Positions 24,714 through 33,255 of a stretch of 49,223 nucleotides of DNA are shown one piece after another (within the stretch, counting starts at the first letter, position 1; every line of letters starts with the position of its first letter). The notes beneath the pieces were generated by a model. It searched no databases, was not told where the DNA came from, and saw only the letters and a list, made by a program, of their open reading frames with translations. The position numbers were made by a program, and so were the translations under genes. The stretch is from Virgisporangium aliadipatigenens (GTDB lineage Bacteria; Actinomycetota; Actinomycetes; Mycobacteriales; Micromonosporaceae), in NCBI RefSeq assembly GCF_016863615.1, contig NZ_BOPF01000056.1, positions 1-49,223 on the forward strand, written 5' to 3'.

Positions 24714-26720
24714 TCAGTGGAAGGTGGAGTACCCCTTCTGGTCCAGGTACGGCGTGATGCCGCCCAGGTGGAACGGCCAGCCCGCACCGAGGATCAGGCA
24801 CAGGTCGATGTCCTTGGCCTCGGCGACCACGCCCTCGTCCAGCATCAGCCGGATCTCCTGCGCCATGGCCTCCAGGCCGTTGCGCAGCAGTTCCTCGCCG
24901 GTGAGCGGGGCGTCGCCGACCTGCAGCAGCGCCACGACGTCCGGGTCGATCGCGCCGTCGGCGTCGTAGAAGCCGGTCTTCCCCTCGGCGACGATGCGCG
25001 CGAGGTTGGCGCTGACGCCGAAGCGGTCCGGGAACGCCTCGTGCAGGGTCTCCGCCACGTGCAGCCCCACGGCGGGACCCACGAGCTGCAGCAGCGCCAG
25101 CGGCCGCATCGGCAGGCCCAGCGGGTCGAACGCCGAATCGGCCACCTCGACGGGCGTTCCCGCGTCGATGGCCCGGAAGACCTCGCCCTGGAAGCGCGTC
25201 AGCAGCCGGTTGACCACGAACGCCGGCGCGTCCTTGACCAGCACCGACGACTTCTTCAGCGCCTTGCCCACCGCGAACGCCGTCGCCAGCGTGGCGTCGT
25301 CGGTCCGCGTCCCGCGCACGATCTCCAGCAGCGGCAGCACGGCCACCGGGTTGAAGAAGTGGAAGCCCACCACCCGCTCCGGGTGGGCCAGCTCCGCCGC
25401 CATGGCCGTGACGGACAGCGACGACGTGTTGGTCGCCAGAACGCAGTCCTCCCGGACGATCTTCTCCAGCTCGGCCCAGACCTGCTTCTTCACGTCGAGG
25501 TTCTCGAAGACGGCCTCGATGACGAAGTCGGCGTCGGCGAAGGCGGACTTGTCCACCGAGCCGCTCACCAGCCCGCGCAGCTTGGCGGCCTTGCCCTCGG
25601 AGAGGCGCCCCTTCTGGACCGACTTCTCGATCTCGGCGAGCACGTAGGCGACGCCCTTGTCCACCCGCGTCTGGTCGAGGTCGGTCAGCACGACCGGCAC
25701 CTCCAGCCGCCGCGCGAACAGCAGCGCGAGCTGCGAGGCCATCAGCCCTGCCCCGACGATGCCGACCTTGGTCACCGGCCGCGCGAGCGCCGAGCTCGGC
25801 GCGCCGACCGGCCGCTTGGCCCGCCGCTGCACCAGGTCGAAGGCGTACAGGCCGTTGCGCAGTTCGGGCGTGCGGATCAGGTCGGCGATCGCCTGCTGCT
25901 CGGCCTTCGCCCCTTCTTCGAAGGGGGCGTCCTTGGCCAGGGCCAACAGGTCGAGGGCGCGGTAGGCCGCCGGGACCGCACCGTGCAGTCGCTGGTCCAG
26001 CGTCTGCCGGGCGAACGCGATCACGCCGTCCCACATCGACGTGTCGGCCTCGTTGCGGCTGACCGCCGTCTCGCCGCGCACCACCGAGGCGGCCCATTCG
26101 AGGGAACGTTCCACGAAGTCGGCCGGCTCGAAGAGGGCGTCGGAGATGCCCAGCTCGTGTGCGTCCTTCGGCTTGAGCATCTTGTTCTGCATGAGCGGGT
26201 TCTGCACGATGACCTGCGCCGCGCCCATGATGCCGATCAGGCGGGGCAGGAGCTGCGTGCCGCCCCAGCCGGGGACCAGGCCCAGCGACACCTCCGGCAG
26301 TGCCAGCGCGGCCGCGCCGGTGGAGAGCGTGCGGTAGTGGCAGTGCAGCGACAGTTCGAGGCCGCCGCCCATGGCCGCCCCGTTGACGAACGCGAACGTC
26401 GGCACGCTCGACGTGCGCAGCCGCCCGAACACCTCGTGCCCGCGCCGCGCGGCCTCCAGGGGATCGCCGCCCTTGCCCATGGCCGTCACGTCGGCGCCGA
26501 CGCTGAAGATGAACGGCTTGCCGGTCACCGCCACGAACGACGGTGCCGCCGCGAACGCCTCGGTCAGCGCCGCGTCGAGGCTGGCCAGGCCGCCGGCGCC
26601 GAACGTGTTCGGCTTGGTGTGGTCGAGCCCGTTGTCCAGGGTGATGAGTGCCGCCGGCCGGTCCAGCCCGGGCACGCTCACGAACCGGAGCAGCGCCTTG
26701 GTGACGATCTCGTCGCTCAC
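24714..26720 (-). CDS. fadB: 3-hydroxyacyl-CoA dehydrogenase / enoyl-CoA hydratase, trifunctional-type alpha subunit
   Basis: Two-domain beta-oxidation enzyme: hydration of trans-2-enoyl-CoA and NAD-dependent oxidation of the 3-hydroxyacyl-CoA. 668 aa. The N-terminal crotonase domain (about 20-210) has NGAAMGGGLELSLHCHYR and PEVSLGLVPGWGGTQLLPRL. The dehydrogenase domain starts at about 335 with KVGIVGAGLMASQLALLFA (GxGxM with Ala in place of the usual second Gly), followed by EAVFENLDVKK, ATNTSSLSV and VVGFHFFNPV (catalytic His). The C-terminal 3HCDH domain is near 515-610. Start GTG 26720 overlaps the fadA stop (GTGA), so thiolase and this subunit are coupled. A terminator follows. Confidence 0.93.
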   Translation of the reverse strand: MSDEIVTKALLRFVSVPGLDRPAALITLDNGLDHTKPNTFGAGGLASLDAALTEAFAAAPSFVAVTGKPFIFSVGADVTAMGKGGDPLEAARRGHEVFGRLRTSSVPTFAFVNGAAMGGGLELSLHCHYRTLSTGAAALALPEVSLGLVPGWGGTQLLPRLIGIMGAAQVIVQNPLMQNKMLKPKDAHELGISDALFEPADFVERSLEWAASVVRGETAVSRNEADTSMWDGVIAFARQTLDQRLHGAVPAAYRALDLLALAKDAPFEEGAKAEQQAIADLIRTPELRNGLYAFDLVQRRAKRPVGAPSSALARPVTKVGIVGAGLMASQLALLFARRLEVPVVLTDLDQTRVDKGVAYVLAEIEKSVQKGRLSEGKAAKLRGLVSGSVDKSAFADADFVIEAVFENLDVKKQVWAELEKIVREDCVLATNTSSLSVTAMAAELAHPERVVGFHFFNPVAVLPLLEIVRGTRTDDATLATAFAVGKALKKSSVLVKDAPAFVVNRLLTRFQGEVFRAIDAGTPVEVADSAFDPLGLPMRPLALLQLVGPAVGLHVAETLHEAFPDRFGVSANLARIVAEGKTGFYDADGAIDPDVVALLQVGDAPLTGEELLRNGLEAMAQEIRLMLDEGVVAEAKDIDLCLILGAGWPFHLGGITPYLDQKGYSTFH

Positions 26721-27910
26721 TTGCCACCCTCCCAGTTGGGGTTCTCCCAGATGACCGTGCCGCCCATGCCGATGCCGATACACATGGCGGTCAGGCCGTA
26801 CCGCACGTCCGGCCGCTCGGCGAACTGCCGGGACAGCTGCGTCATCAGCCGCACACCGGAACTGGCGAGCGGGTGGCCGACCGCGATGGCCCCGCCCCAC
26901 TGGTTCACCCGCGGGTCGTCGTCGGCGATGCCGAAGTGGTCGAGGAACGCCAGCACCTGCACCGCGAACGCCTCGTTCAGCTCGAACAGGCCGATGTCGG
27001 CGATGGACAGCCCGGCGATGCGCAGCGCCTTCTCGGTCGACGGGATCGGCCCGACGCCCATGATCTCCGGCTCCACGCCGACGAACCCGTAGCTGACCAG
27101 GCGCATGCCGACCGGCAGCCCCAGCTCGCGGGCCACGTCCTCGGCGGCGAGCACGCAGGCGGTCGCCCCGTCGTTGAGCCCGGCGGCGTTGCCGGCGGTG
27201 ACCCGCCCGTGCGGCCGGAACGGCGTCTTCAGCGACGCGAGCTTCTCCAGGGAGGTGTCCCGCGGCGCCTCGTCCTTGACGGCCAGCCCCCAGCCGGCCT
27301 CCGGGTCGCGCGTGGCGACCGTGACCAGGTCGGGCTGCAGCTTGCCGGCCTCGTACGCGGCGGCGGTCTTCTGCTGGGAGGCGAGCCCGTAGGCGTCGGC
27401 CCGCTCCTTGGTGATCCTCGGGTACCGGTCGTGCAGATTTTCCGCGGTGGAGCCCATGACCAGCGCCGACGGGTCGACGATCCGCTCGGCGAGGAACCGC
27501 GGGTTGGGGTCGACGCCCTCACCCATCGGGTGGCGGCCCATGTGCTCGACGCCGCCGGCGATCGCCACGTCGTAGGCGCCCATCGCGATGCCGCCGGAGA
27601 CCGTCGTGACGGCGGTCATCGCACCGGCGCACATCCGGTCGATCGCGTACCCGGGAACGGTCTTCGGCAGGCCCGCGAGCAGTGCCGCGGTGCGGCCGAT
27701 GGTCAGGCCCTGGTCGCCGATCTGGGTCGTGGCGGCGACGGCCACCTCGTCGACCCGTTCCGGCGGCAGCTGCGGGTTGCGGCGCAGCAGTTCGCGGATG
27801 CAGCGCACGACCAGGTCGTCGGCGCGGGTGTTGGCGTACATGCCGCCGGCTTTGCCGAACGGCGTGCGGACGCCGTCGACAAAGACGACATCCCGGACGG
27901 AACGGGGCAC
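26717..27910 (-). CDS. fadA: Acetyl-CoA C-acyltransferase (3-ketoacyl-CoA thiolase)
   Basis: Thiolase catalysing the final CoA-dependent cleavage of 3-ketoacyl-CoA in beta-oxidation. 397 aa, normal. Active residues are visible: nucleophile Cys in RMCAGAM, His in AIAVGHPLASSG and the second Cys in AMCIGIGMGG close to the end; NEAFA precedes. Start GTG 27910 has a strong AAGGAGG site. It is the first gene of the operon with fadB. Upstream, a TAACCT -10 box is covered by a 14-bp dyad (27948-27961), so a repressor probably controls the operon. Confidence 0.94.
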   Translation of the reverse strand: MPRSVRDVVFVDGVRTPFGKAGGMYANTRADDLVVRCIRELLRRNPQLPPERVDEVAVAATTQIGDQGLTIGRTAALLAGLPKTVPGYAIDRMCAGAMTAVTTVSGGIAMGAYDVAIAGGVEHMGRHPMGEGVDPNPRFLAERIVDPSALVMGSTAENLHDRYPRITKERADAYGLASQQKTAAAYEAGKLQPDLVTVATRDPEAGWGLAVKDEAPRDTSLEKLASLKTPFRPHGRVTAGNAAGLNDGATACVLAAEDVARELGLPVGMRLVSYGFVGVEPEIMGVGPIPSTEKALRIAGLSIADIGLFELNEAFAVQVLAFLDHFGIADDDPRVNQWGGAIAVGHPLASSGVRLMTQLSRQFAERPDVRYGLTAMCIGIGMGGTVIWENPNWEGGK

Positions 27911-27944
27911 GGAAGCCTCCTTGGGCGGTTACGGGCTCCGTCCA

Positions 27945-27961
27945 AGGTTACTCGCCAGTAA
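27945..27961 (-). promoter_or_regulatory. Putative fadA promoter -10 box and overlapping operator
   Basis: The dyad TTACTCGCCAGTAA at 27948-27961 has 5-bp arms (TTACT/AGTAA). On the minus strand the arm runs into TAACCT (27950-27945), a TANNNT -10 box for fadA. A bound dimeric repressor would block it. The binding protein is unknown; a TetR- or GntR-type fatty-acid regulator is a reasonable guess. Confidence 0.5.
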
Positions 27962-27992
27962 GAAGTTGCGGGTTGTGGACTGGCGCACAGCT

Positions 27993-29270
27993 TCAGTCGC
28001 CGTCGACGGGCTCCTCCGCGGCCACCACCGCGGGCACGTCGAGCGCCGCCGCCAGCCGCGCGGCGATCAGGTCGGTCTGCCACGCCCGCGCGCCCAACGC
28101 CCGCAGCGCCGCCGTCACGGACTCCGGGGTGATCTCCGCCGGCGGACTCCACGCCAGCCGCCGCACCGAGTCCGGTGTGATCAGATTCTCCGGCGGAACG
28201 CGGTGCGCCGTGGCCAGTTCGGTGACGACGGCCCTGGCGCGCACCAGGCGCCCGGCCGCCACCGGATCCCGCTCGGCCCAGCGGTGCGGCGGCGGGGGTC
28301 CGTCGGCCGGCGGATTCACCGGGAGTTCGGAATCCGACAGTGCGCGGGCATCCGACAACGCGTCCAGCCAGACGCCCGCCATCCGCCGGATCGACCGCCC
28401 GCCGAAGCCGGTCAGTGCGACCAGCGCGCGTTCGTCCTTGGGGTCGGCCTCCGCCGCGGCGATGATCGCCGTGTCCGGCAGCACCCGCCCCGGGCTGATG
28501 TCCCGGCGCTGCGCGATCTGGTCCCTGGCCTGCCAGAGGGCCCGAACGCGGGACAGCGCCCGCGCGCCGCGCACGCGGTGGATGCCGGAGGTGCGCCGCC
28601 ACGGGTCGGGTCGCACGCGGGCGGGCTCACCGGCGGCCGCCACCAGCGCCGCGAACTCCTGCGCCGCCCACTCCGTCTTGCCCTGCTTGTCCAGCTCGGC
28701 GCCGAGGTGCTCACGCAGTTCGAGCAGAAGTTCGACGTCGAGCGCGGCGTAGGTGAGCCACGAGGCGGGCAGCGGGCGGGTGGACCAGTCGGCGGCGGAG
28801 TGGTGCTTCTCCAGGCGGTAGCCGAGCACGTTCTCCGTGAGCGCGGCGAGGCCGACCCGCTCGAACCCGCACAGCCGCGCGGCCAGCTCGGTGTCGAACA
28901 GCCGGGTCGGCCGCAGCTTCAGCTCGGTGAGGCAGGGCAGGTCCTGACTGGCCGCGTGCAGGATCCACTCGGCGTCGCCGATCGCCGCCTGCAGGCCGCT
29001 GAAGTCGGCGATCGGCACCGGGTCGATCAGCACGGTGCCGGCACCCGCGCGGCGCAGCTGGATCAGGTAGGCCCGGTGGGTGTACCGGTAACCGGAGGCG
29101 CGCTCGGCGTCGACCGCCACCGGTCCGGTGCCGGCGGCGAAGCGGGCGGCAACGTCGGCCAGTTCCTCGGCGGTGGTGACGGGTGCCGGTGTGCCGTCGC
29201 GCGGGGCGGTGAGGACGGGTGGTAAGGGGCCGTCGTCGACGCTCTCGGTAGCTGGGGGTTCGTCCGTCAC
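27993..29270 (-). CDS. rnd: Ribonuclease D family 3'-5' exonuclease with HRDC domain
   Basis: DEDDy exonuclease that trims structured RNA 3' ends such as tRNA precursors. 425 aa. ExoI is VAVDAERASGYRY (Asp, Glu), ExoII is ILHAASQDLPCL (Asp), ExoIII is LTYAALDVELLLELR (Tyr, Asp). An HRDC domain follows near 235-310 (ALWQARDQIAQRRDISPGRV), and the C-terminal 100 residues are a variable helical part. Its place is that of Rv2681 in the conserved block. GTG 29270 was chosen over the longer frame because TACGGT stands 7 nt upstream, a leaderless-type promoter, and homology begins after it. Confidence 0.93.
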   Translation of the reverse strand: MTDEPPATESVDDGPLPPVLTAPRDGTPAPVTTAEELADVAARFAAGTGPVAVDAERASGYRYTHRAYLIQLRRAGAGTVLIDPVPIADFSGLQAAIGDAEWILHAASQDLPCLTELKLRPTRLFDTELAARLCGFERVGLAALTENVLGYRLEKHHSAADWSTRPLPASWLTYAALDVELLLELREHLGAELDKQGKTEWAAQEFAALVAAAGEPARVRPDPWRRTSGIHRVRGARALSRVRALWQARDQIAQRRDISPGRVLPDTAIIAAAEADPKDERALVALTGFGGRSIRRMAGVWLDALSDARALSDSELPVNPPADGPPPPHRWAERDPVAAGRLVRARAVVTELATAHRVPPENLITPDSVRRLAWSPPAEITPESVTAALRALGARAWQTDLIAARLAAALDVPAVVAAEEPVDGD

Positions 29271-29277
29271 GTGGACC

Positions 29278-29283
29278 ACCGTA
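29278..29283 (-). promoter_or_regulatory. Leaderless-type -10 box (TACGGT) for rnd
   Basis: TACGGT on the minus strand fits TANNNT and lies 7 nt before GTG 29270, which has no Shine-Dalgarno sequence. Confidence 0.45.
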
Positions 29284-29485
29284 CGGCGCCACAATGCGCT
29301 GGTCGCGCAGCGCCCACCCCGGCGCGTCGGTCGCATGGGGCCTTACCTGTGTACCGATAAGACGCGAACGTGACGGAACCGGGGAAGACAGGGCAGTGCC
29401 GGGGCGGGTACGGTCGCCCCGAGTCGGCGCTTGAAGGCCCTGGCTAGTGTGGACCGGGACCGGTCAATGGGGAGGGCGGCACACG

Positions 29486-30712
29486 ATGACTCCGGGGTAC
29501 GACGCAGGTAGTCCTGGCTCCCGTAGCGCATCCTCCGATCGGGACGCGGACGACCGGCAATGGGCCCCACGCAGCGACTCCGCTCCGGCACAGCGCACCG
29601 GCCACTACGACCTGTTCGAGTCGCCGGGCGCCGAGCGGGAGGGCCGCCACGCCGGCGCCGAGTACGACGCGCCGCATTCGCCGTACGCGCGGCCGACCGG
29701 TTTGTCGACCTCCGCCGAGCCCGCCACGTCCGGGTTCGGCCGTCAGGCTGATTACGGCAACCGTTCGGATGAGTCTGCCGCCGAAGGGCACTTCCCGCGG
29801 TACTCCCCGCACTCGGCCGGTGCCCCGTCGGCGCCCGCGACGTCCTCGTTCTCGGCGCCGCCGGCCGTCAGTTCACCGCCCACGAGCGGATACGGCTTCC
29901 CGGCGCAGAGCTCCGCGTCGCCCGGCTACGCCACCGCCGCCCCGCCGCCGCGGCGCGGCAACACGGTCCCGCTGACGGCCGTGCTCGCCGTCCTCCTGCT
30001 GATCATCGTGCTGGTGCAGGGCGTCCTGCTCTACGACACCCGCAACGACGTCGAGGACGCCAAGGCCGACACGGCGGCCGTGAAGGCGGAGGCCGACAAG
30101 CGGGCCAGCGCCCTGGAGGGCCGCGCCAACGAGATCGAGAAGAGCGTGCTCAACCCCGAGGCGGTCGCCAAGGAGGTCAAGCCCAGCGTCTTCCGGGTCA
30201 ACGTCACCGGCGGTTCCGGCACGGCGTTCGCCTTCGGCAGGGAGGCCGACGGCGGGGCCACCTACCTGGTCACCAACGCGCACGTAGTGCAGCAGGACTT
30301 CGCCCGCGGGATCAAGACGGTCACGCTGGAGCAGGAGAACCGCCGCTACAACGCCACGATCCAGCAGGTCGACGTCGGCAAGGACCTGGCGGTGCTGACC
30401 TCCACCGAGAAGTTCCCCCGGTTGCAGCGTGCGGCCGAGGCGGCCCGGCCGGGACAGCCGATCGTCGTCGTGGGTGCGCCGCTCGGGATCGAGGGCGTGG
30501 TGACCAGCGGCGTGGTGAGCATCCTGCGGGAGACCTCAAAGGGCCCCGTCCTGCAGTTCGACGCGCCGGTCAACCCGGGCAACTCCGGCGGCCCGGTCAT
30601 CAACGCGCAGAAGCAGGTCGTCGGCGTCGTGAACGCCAAGCTGGAGAACGTCGAGAACTTCAGCCTCGGAATTCCGGTGGCGGTCCTGTGCGAGACCTTC
30701 GATATTTGCTGA
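29486..30712 (+). CDS. Membrane-anchored trypsin-like serine protease
   Basis: A 408-aa HtrA-like protease without a PDZ domain. The N-terminal 155 residues are a Ser/Pro/Ala-rich, probably disordered cytoplasmic tail. One membrane helix follows (about 162-180, TAVLAVLLLIIVLVQGVLL), a charged coiled-coil stalk (about 185-220), then the extracytoplasmic protease domain with catalytic His in TNAHVV, Asp in GKDLAVL and Ser in GNSGGPV. Two Cys close to the end (LCETFDIC) may form a disulfide. ATG 29486 is set by the GGGGAGGG site; an earlier ATG at 29447 lies upstream of it. TAGTGT at 29445 could be its -10 box. The next gene has the same overall layout. Substrate unknown. Confidence 0.88.
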   Translation: MTPGYDAGSPGSRSASSDRDADDRQWAPRSDSAPAQRTGHYDLFESPGAEREGRHAGAEYDAPHSPYARPTGLSTSAEPATSGFGRQADYGNRSDESAAEGHFPRYSPHSAGAPSAPATSSFSAPPAVSSPPTSGYGFPAQSSASPGYATAAPPPRRGNTVPLTAVLAVLLLIIVLVQGVLLYDTRNDVEDAKADTAAVKAEADKRASALEGRANEIEKSVLNPEAVAKEVKPSVFRVNVTGGSGTAFAFGREADGGATYLVTNAHVVQQDFARGIKTVTLEQENRRYNATIQQVDVGKDLAVLTSTEKFPRLQRAAEAARPGQPIVVVGAPLGIEGVVTSGVVSILRETSKGPVLQFDAPVNPGNSGGPVINAQKQVVGVVNAKLENVENFSLGIPVAVLCETFDIC

Positions 30713-30760
30713 TGGGGCGCGCGGTCGAGGCGCAGCTCGGCACCGCCTGATGGAGGAACG

Positions 30761-31534
30761 ATGTCATACCCCGGTGACCCCGCGGCAGGTCAGCCGCCTC
30801 AGCAGTACCCGTACTCCGATGGATCGGGTTACCCGCCGGCGCCTGCCCAGGGCTACCCGCAGCAGCCGAGCCCCGGTGGCTACACGCCGCCGCAGCAGCC
30901 CGGCCCGATCGGCGCACCCGACAGCGCGCCGCCGTTCGTGCCGACCCCGGCTCCGACGCCCGCCTACGGCCAGGACCCCAACGCCGGGTTCGGCGGCTAC
31001 TACGACCCCAACGCGCAGGCCAGCGCTCCGCCGAGTTCCGGTCTGCCGTACTCCGGCCCGCCGATGTCGGTCCAGCCGGTCAGCGGCCCCGTCCAGGGCC
31101 CGCCGCTCGGCCCGGCCCAGCCCGGCGAGCGCAAGAGCCCGCTCATGCCGATCTTCGCGTCGCTGATGGTGGTGTTCCTGCTGGCGACGGCGGTGCTCGC
31201 CGTGCTGTACACGACGCGTACCGGCGACTACAACGACGAGAAGAAGACCGTCGCGGCCCGTGACACCGAGGTGGCCGACCTCAAGTCCCAGGTCGAGAAG
31301 CTGAAGGCCGACGTCAAGCGGGTCGAGGGCGAGCGGGACACCGCCAAGCGCGACCTGGGTGGCGCCCAGGGGCAGGCCGACGAGCTGAAGCGGCAGAAGC
31401 AGGTCATCTCCAACTGCATCAACCTGCTGGTGGAGGCGGGCCAGGCCGAGGCCGCCGGCAACGCCGCGCTGGCGGCGCAGAAGAACGCCGAGGCCGACAA
31501 GGTGTGTGACGAGGCGTTCCGCTACCTCGACTGA
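30761..31534 (+). CDS. Hypothetical membrane protein: Pro/Tyr/Gln-rich tail, one helix, coiled coil
   Basis: A 257-aa protein without a recognised family. Residues 1-125 are rich in Pro, Gln, Gly and Tyr (QPPQQYPYSDGSGYPP, GYPQQPSPGGYTPPQQP) and must be disordered. A single helix is at about 128-150 (IFASLMVVFLLATAVLAVLY). Residues 155-215 form a heptad-patterned coiled coil (VADLKSQVEKLKADVKRVEG). A short C-terminal helix pair carries two Cys. ATG 30761 follows a GGAGG site and the gene is 48 bp after the protease, so they are probably one transcript. Its topology copies that of the protease minus the catalytic domain, which suggests an adaptor or partner, by inference only. Confidence 0.75.
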   Translation: MSYPGDPAAGQPPQQYPYSDGSGYPPAPAQGYPQQPSPGGYTPPQQPGPIGAPDSAPPFVPTPAPTPAYGQDPNAGFGGYYDPNAQASAPPSSGLPYSGPPMSVQPVSGPVQGPPLGPAQPGERKSPLMPIFASLMVVFLLATAVLAVLYTTRTGDYNDEKKTVAARDTEVADLKSQVEKLKADVKRVEGERDTAKRDLGGAQGQADELKRQKQVISNCINLLVEAGQAEAAGNAALAAQKNAEADKVCDEAFRYLD

Positions 31535-31549
31535 GCCATGTGCTGCTGA

Positions 31550-31576
31550 GGGCGGGTCCGGCGATCGGGCCCGCCC
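31550..31576. terminator. Bidirectional terminator hairpin between convergent genes
   Basis: GGGCGGGTCC (31550-31559) pairs with GGGCCCGCCC (31567-31576), one G-T wobble, 7-nt loop. It lies in the 49-bp gap between the coiled-coil protein and DUF3000. There is no U-tract. Confidence 0.6.
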
Positions 31577-31583
31577 TTCGCGT

Positions 31584-32141
31584 TCACCGGGAGGGCAGCG
31601 CCGTCACGCCGGGCGGGGGCAGGCCGGCGGTCGACGCGAGCAGTTCGCACCAGGCCCGCAGGTGGATGCCGAGGTCGTCGTCGCGCGGGGTCCACGAGGC
31701 GCGGATCTCGATGTCGGCGGCCGCCGGAGGGCCGGCCAGCGCGCCGAAGCGGGTGGAGAGCGTCTGCGTCACGGTGCCGCCCGCGGCGGTGTACTCGGCG
31801 TCGAGCGCGTCGAGCGCGTCGGTGAGCCAGCTCCAGCCGACGGCGGGCAGCAGCTGATCGGCGGCCAGCTCGGCTTCCAGCTCGGCGGTGACATACGTCA
31901 CAAGGCGTCGAGTGCCCTGCCACGCCTCGTGCCCGTCCGGGTCGTACAGCAGGATCAGGCGGCCGGTGGCCACCTCCTCGCCGTCGCGCAGGACCGTGCC
32001 GGAGAGCGCGTGCGCGAACGGCGCCAGCTTCTGCGGCGCGGGAACCTCCTCCAGCTCGATCTCGTCACGCGGAGTGACCGAGCGGAGCGTCTCCACCGCG
32101 TCGGCGAACGCCTGAGACGCGGTGACGGACGCGGTGTTCAT
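31584..32141 (-). CDS. DUF3000 protein
   Basis: A 185-aa soluble actinobacterial protein of the DUF3000 family, standing between RNase D and hemE as Rv2680 does in M. tuberculosis. Visible conserved parts are EIELEEVPAPQKLAPFAHAL, TGRLILLYDPDGHEAWQGTR and VGWSWLTDALDALDAEYTA. No catalytic motif is seen. ATG 32141 has no ribosome site but a TAGGCT box 6 nt upstream, so the mRNA is likely leaderless. It is divergent from hemE, with only 93 bp between the two starts. Function unknown. Confidence 0.87.
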   Translation of the reverse strand: MNTASVTASQAFADAVETLRSVTPRDEIELEEVPAPQKLAPFAHALSGTVLRDGEEVATGRLILLYDPDGHEAWQGTRRLVTYVTAELEAELAADQLLPAVGWSWLTDALDALDAEYTAAGGTVTQTLSTRFGALAGPPAAADIEIRASWTPRDDDLGIHLRAWCELLASTAGLPPPGVTALPSR

Positions 32142-32147
32142 GTCCGC

Positions 32148-32153
32148 AGCCTA
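32148..32153 (-). promoter_or_regulatory. Leaderless-type -10 box (TAGGCT) for DUF3000
   Basis: TAGGCT on the minus strand fits TANNNT and is 6 nt before ATG 32141. On the other strand TAGCAT at 32220-32225 stands 9 nt before ATG 32235 of hemE, so both genes of the divergent pair may be leaderless. Confidence 0.45.
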
Positions 32154-32234
32154 GGCCGGCATGCGTCGATTCCTGCCGAGGCACGCCGACGGCCGTGCAC
32201 CTTGCAGATCGGGCGGGGATAGCATGGCCGACCG

Positions 32235-33242
32235 ATGAACACTTTCCTGCGGGCCTGCCGGGGCGAACCGGTGCCGCACACGCCGGTGTGGTTCATGCGC
32301 CAGGCCGGGCGGTCCCTCCCGGAGTACCGCAAGGTGCGCGAGGGCATCCCGATGCTCGAGTCCTGCCGCCGCCCCGAACTGGTCTGCGAGATCACCCTGC
32401 AGCCGGTGCGCCGGCACAACGTCGACGCGGCGATCCTGTTCAGCGACATCGTGGTGCCGCTGGCCGCCGCCGGTATCGACCTCGACATCAAGCCCGGCGT
32501 GGGGCCGGTCGTCGAGGAGCCCGTGCGCGACGCGGCCGCCGTCGCCGCCCTGCCCGAGCTGACCCCGGACCGGGTGGACTACGTCGCCGAGGCCGTCCGC
32601 CTGCTGCGCGCCGAACTGGGCGACACCGCGCTGATCGGCTTCGCGGGTGCGCCGTTCACGCTGGCGAGCTATCTGGTCGAGGGCGGGCCGTCGCGCACGC
32701 ACGCCCGGACGAAGGCGCTGATGTACGGGGCGCCCGACGTGTGGCATGCGCTGTGCGCGAAGCTAGCCGCGATGACGCGGACGTTCCTGCGGGTGCAGGT
32801 CGACGCCGGGGTGCAGGCGGTGCAGCTGTTCGACTCGTGGGCGGGTGCGCTGTCCGAGGCGGACTACCGCCGCTACGTCCTGCCGCACTCGCGGTCGGTC
32901 CTGGAGGCGATCACCGGCGTGCCGCGCATCCACTTCGGGGTGGGCACCGGCGAGCTGCTCCCCGCGATGGCCGACGCGGGGCCGGAGGTCGTCGGCGTGG
33001 ACTGGCGGACGCCGCTCCGCGAAGCGGCGAAGCGGGTGCCGGGGCGGGTGCTGCAGGGGAACCTCGATCCGTGCGTGCTGTTCGCGCCGCCGGAGGTGGT
33101 GGCGGTCGAGGTGAGCCGTGTGCTGGAGGAGGGCCGGTCGGCTCCCGGGCACGTGTTCAACCTCGGGCACGGGGTGCTGCCGGAGACCGATCCCGACGCG
33201 CTCACCCGCGTCGTGGAGCTGGTCCACACCGCACAGCGGTAG
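32235..33242 (+). CDS. hemE: Uroporphyrinogen decarboxylase
   Basis: Decarboxylates the four acetate side chains of uroporphyrinogen III to give coproporphyrinogen III. 335 aa, normal. The family signature [16 protein letters not shown] is at about 17-32, with [22 protein letters not shown], the FDSWAGAL segment and [13 protein letters not shown] near the end. It starts the hemE-hemY-hemQ operon (14-bp gap to hemY). ATG 32235 has a TAGCAT box 9 nt upstream and no ribosome site. Confidence 0.96.
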   Translation: MNTFLRACRGEPVPHTPVWFMRQAGRSLPEYRKVREGIPMLESCRRPELVCEITLQPVRRHNVDAAILFSDIVVPLAAAGIDLDIKPGVGPVVEEPVRDAAAVAALPELTPDRVDYVAEAVRLLRAELGDTALIGFAGAPFTLASYLVEGGPSRTHARTKALMYGAPDVWHALCAKLAAMTRTFLRVQVDAGVQAVQLFDSWAGALSEADYRRYVLPHSRSVLEAITGVPRIHFGVGTGELLPAMADAGPEVVGVDWRTPLREAAKRVPGRVLQGNLDPCVLFAPPEVVAVEVSRVLEEGRSAPGHVFNLGHGVLPETDPDALTRVVELVHTAQR

Positions 33243-33255
33243 GGGGCGGGAGAGC

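Noticed and set aside
24717-27092. Plus-strand ORF of 791 codons opposite fadB and fadA
   Set aside because: Composition is His/Arg/Gln-rich without motifs, the usual antisense pattern of GC-rich coding DNA; thiolase and dehydrogenase motifs are on the other strand.
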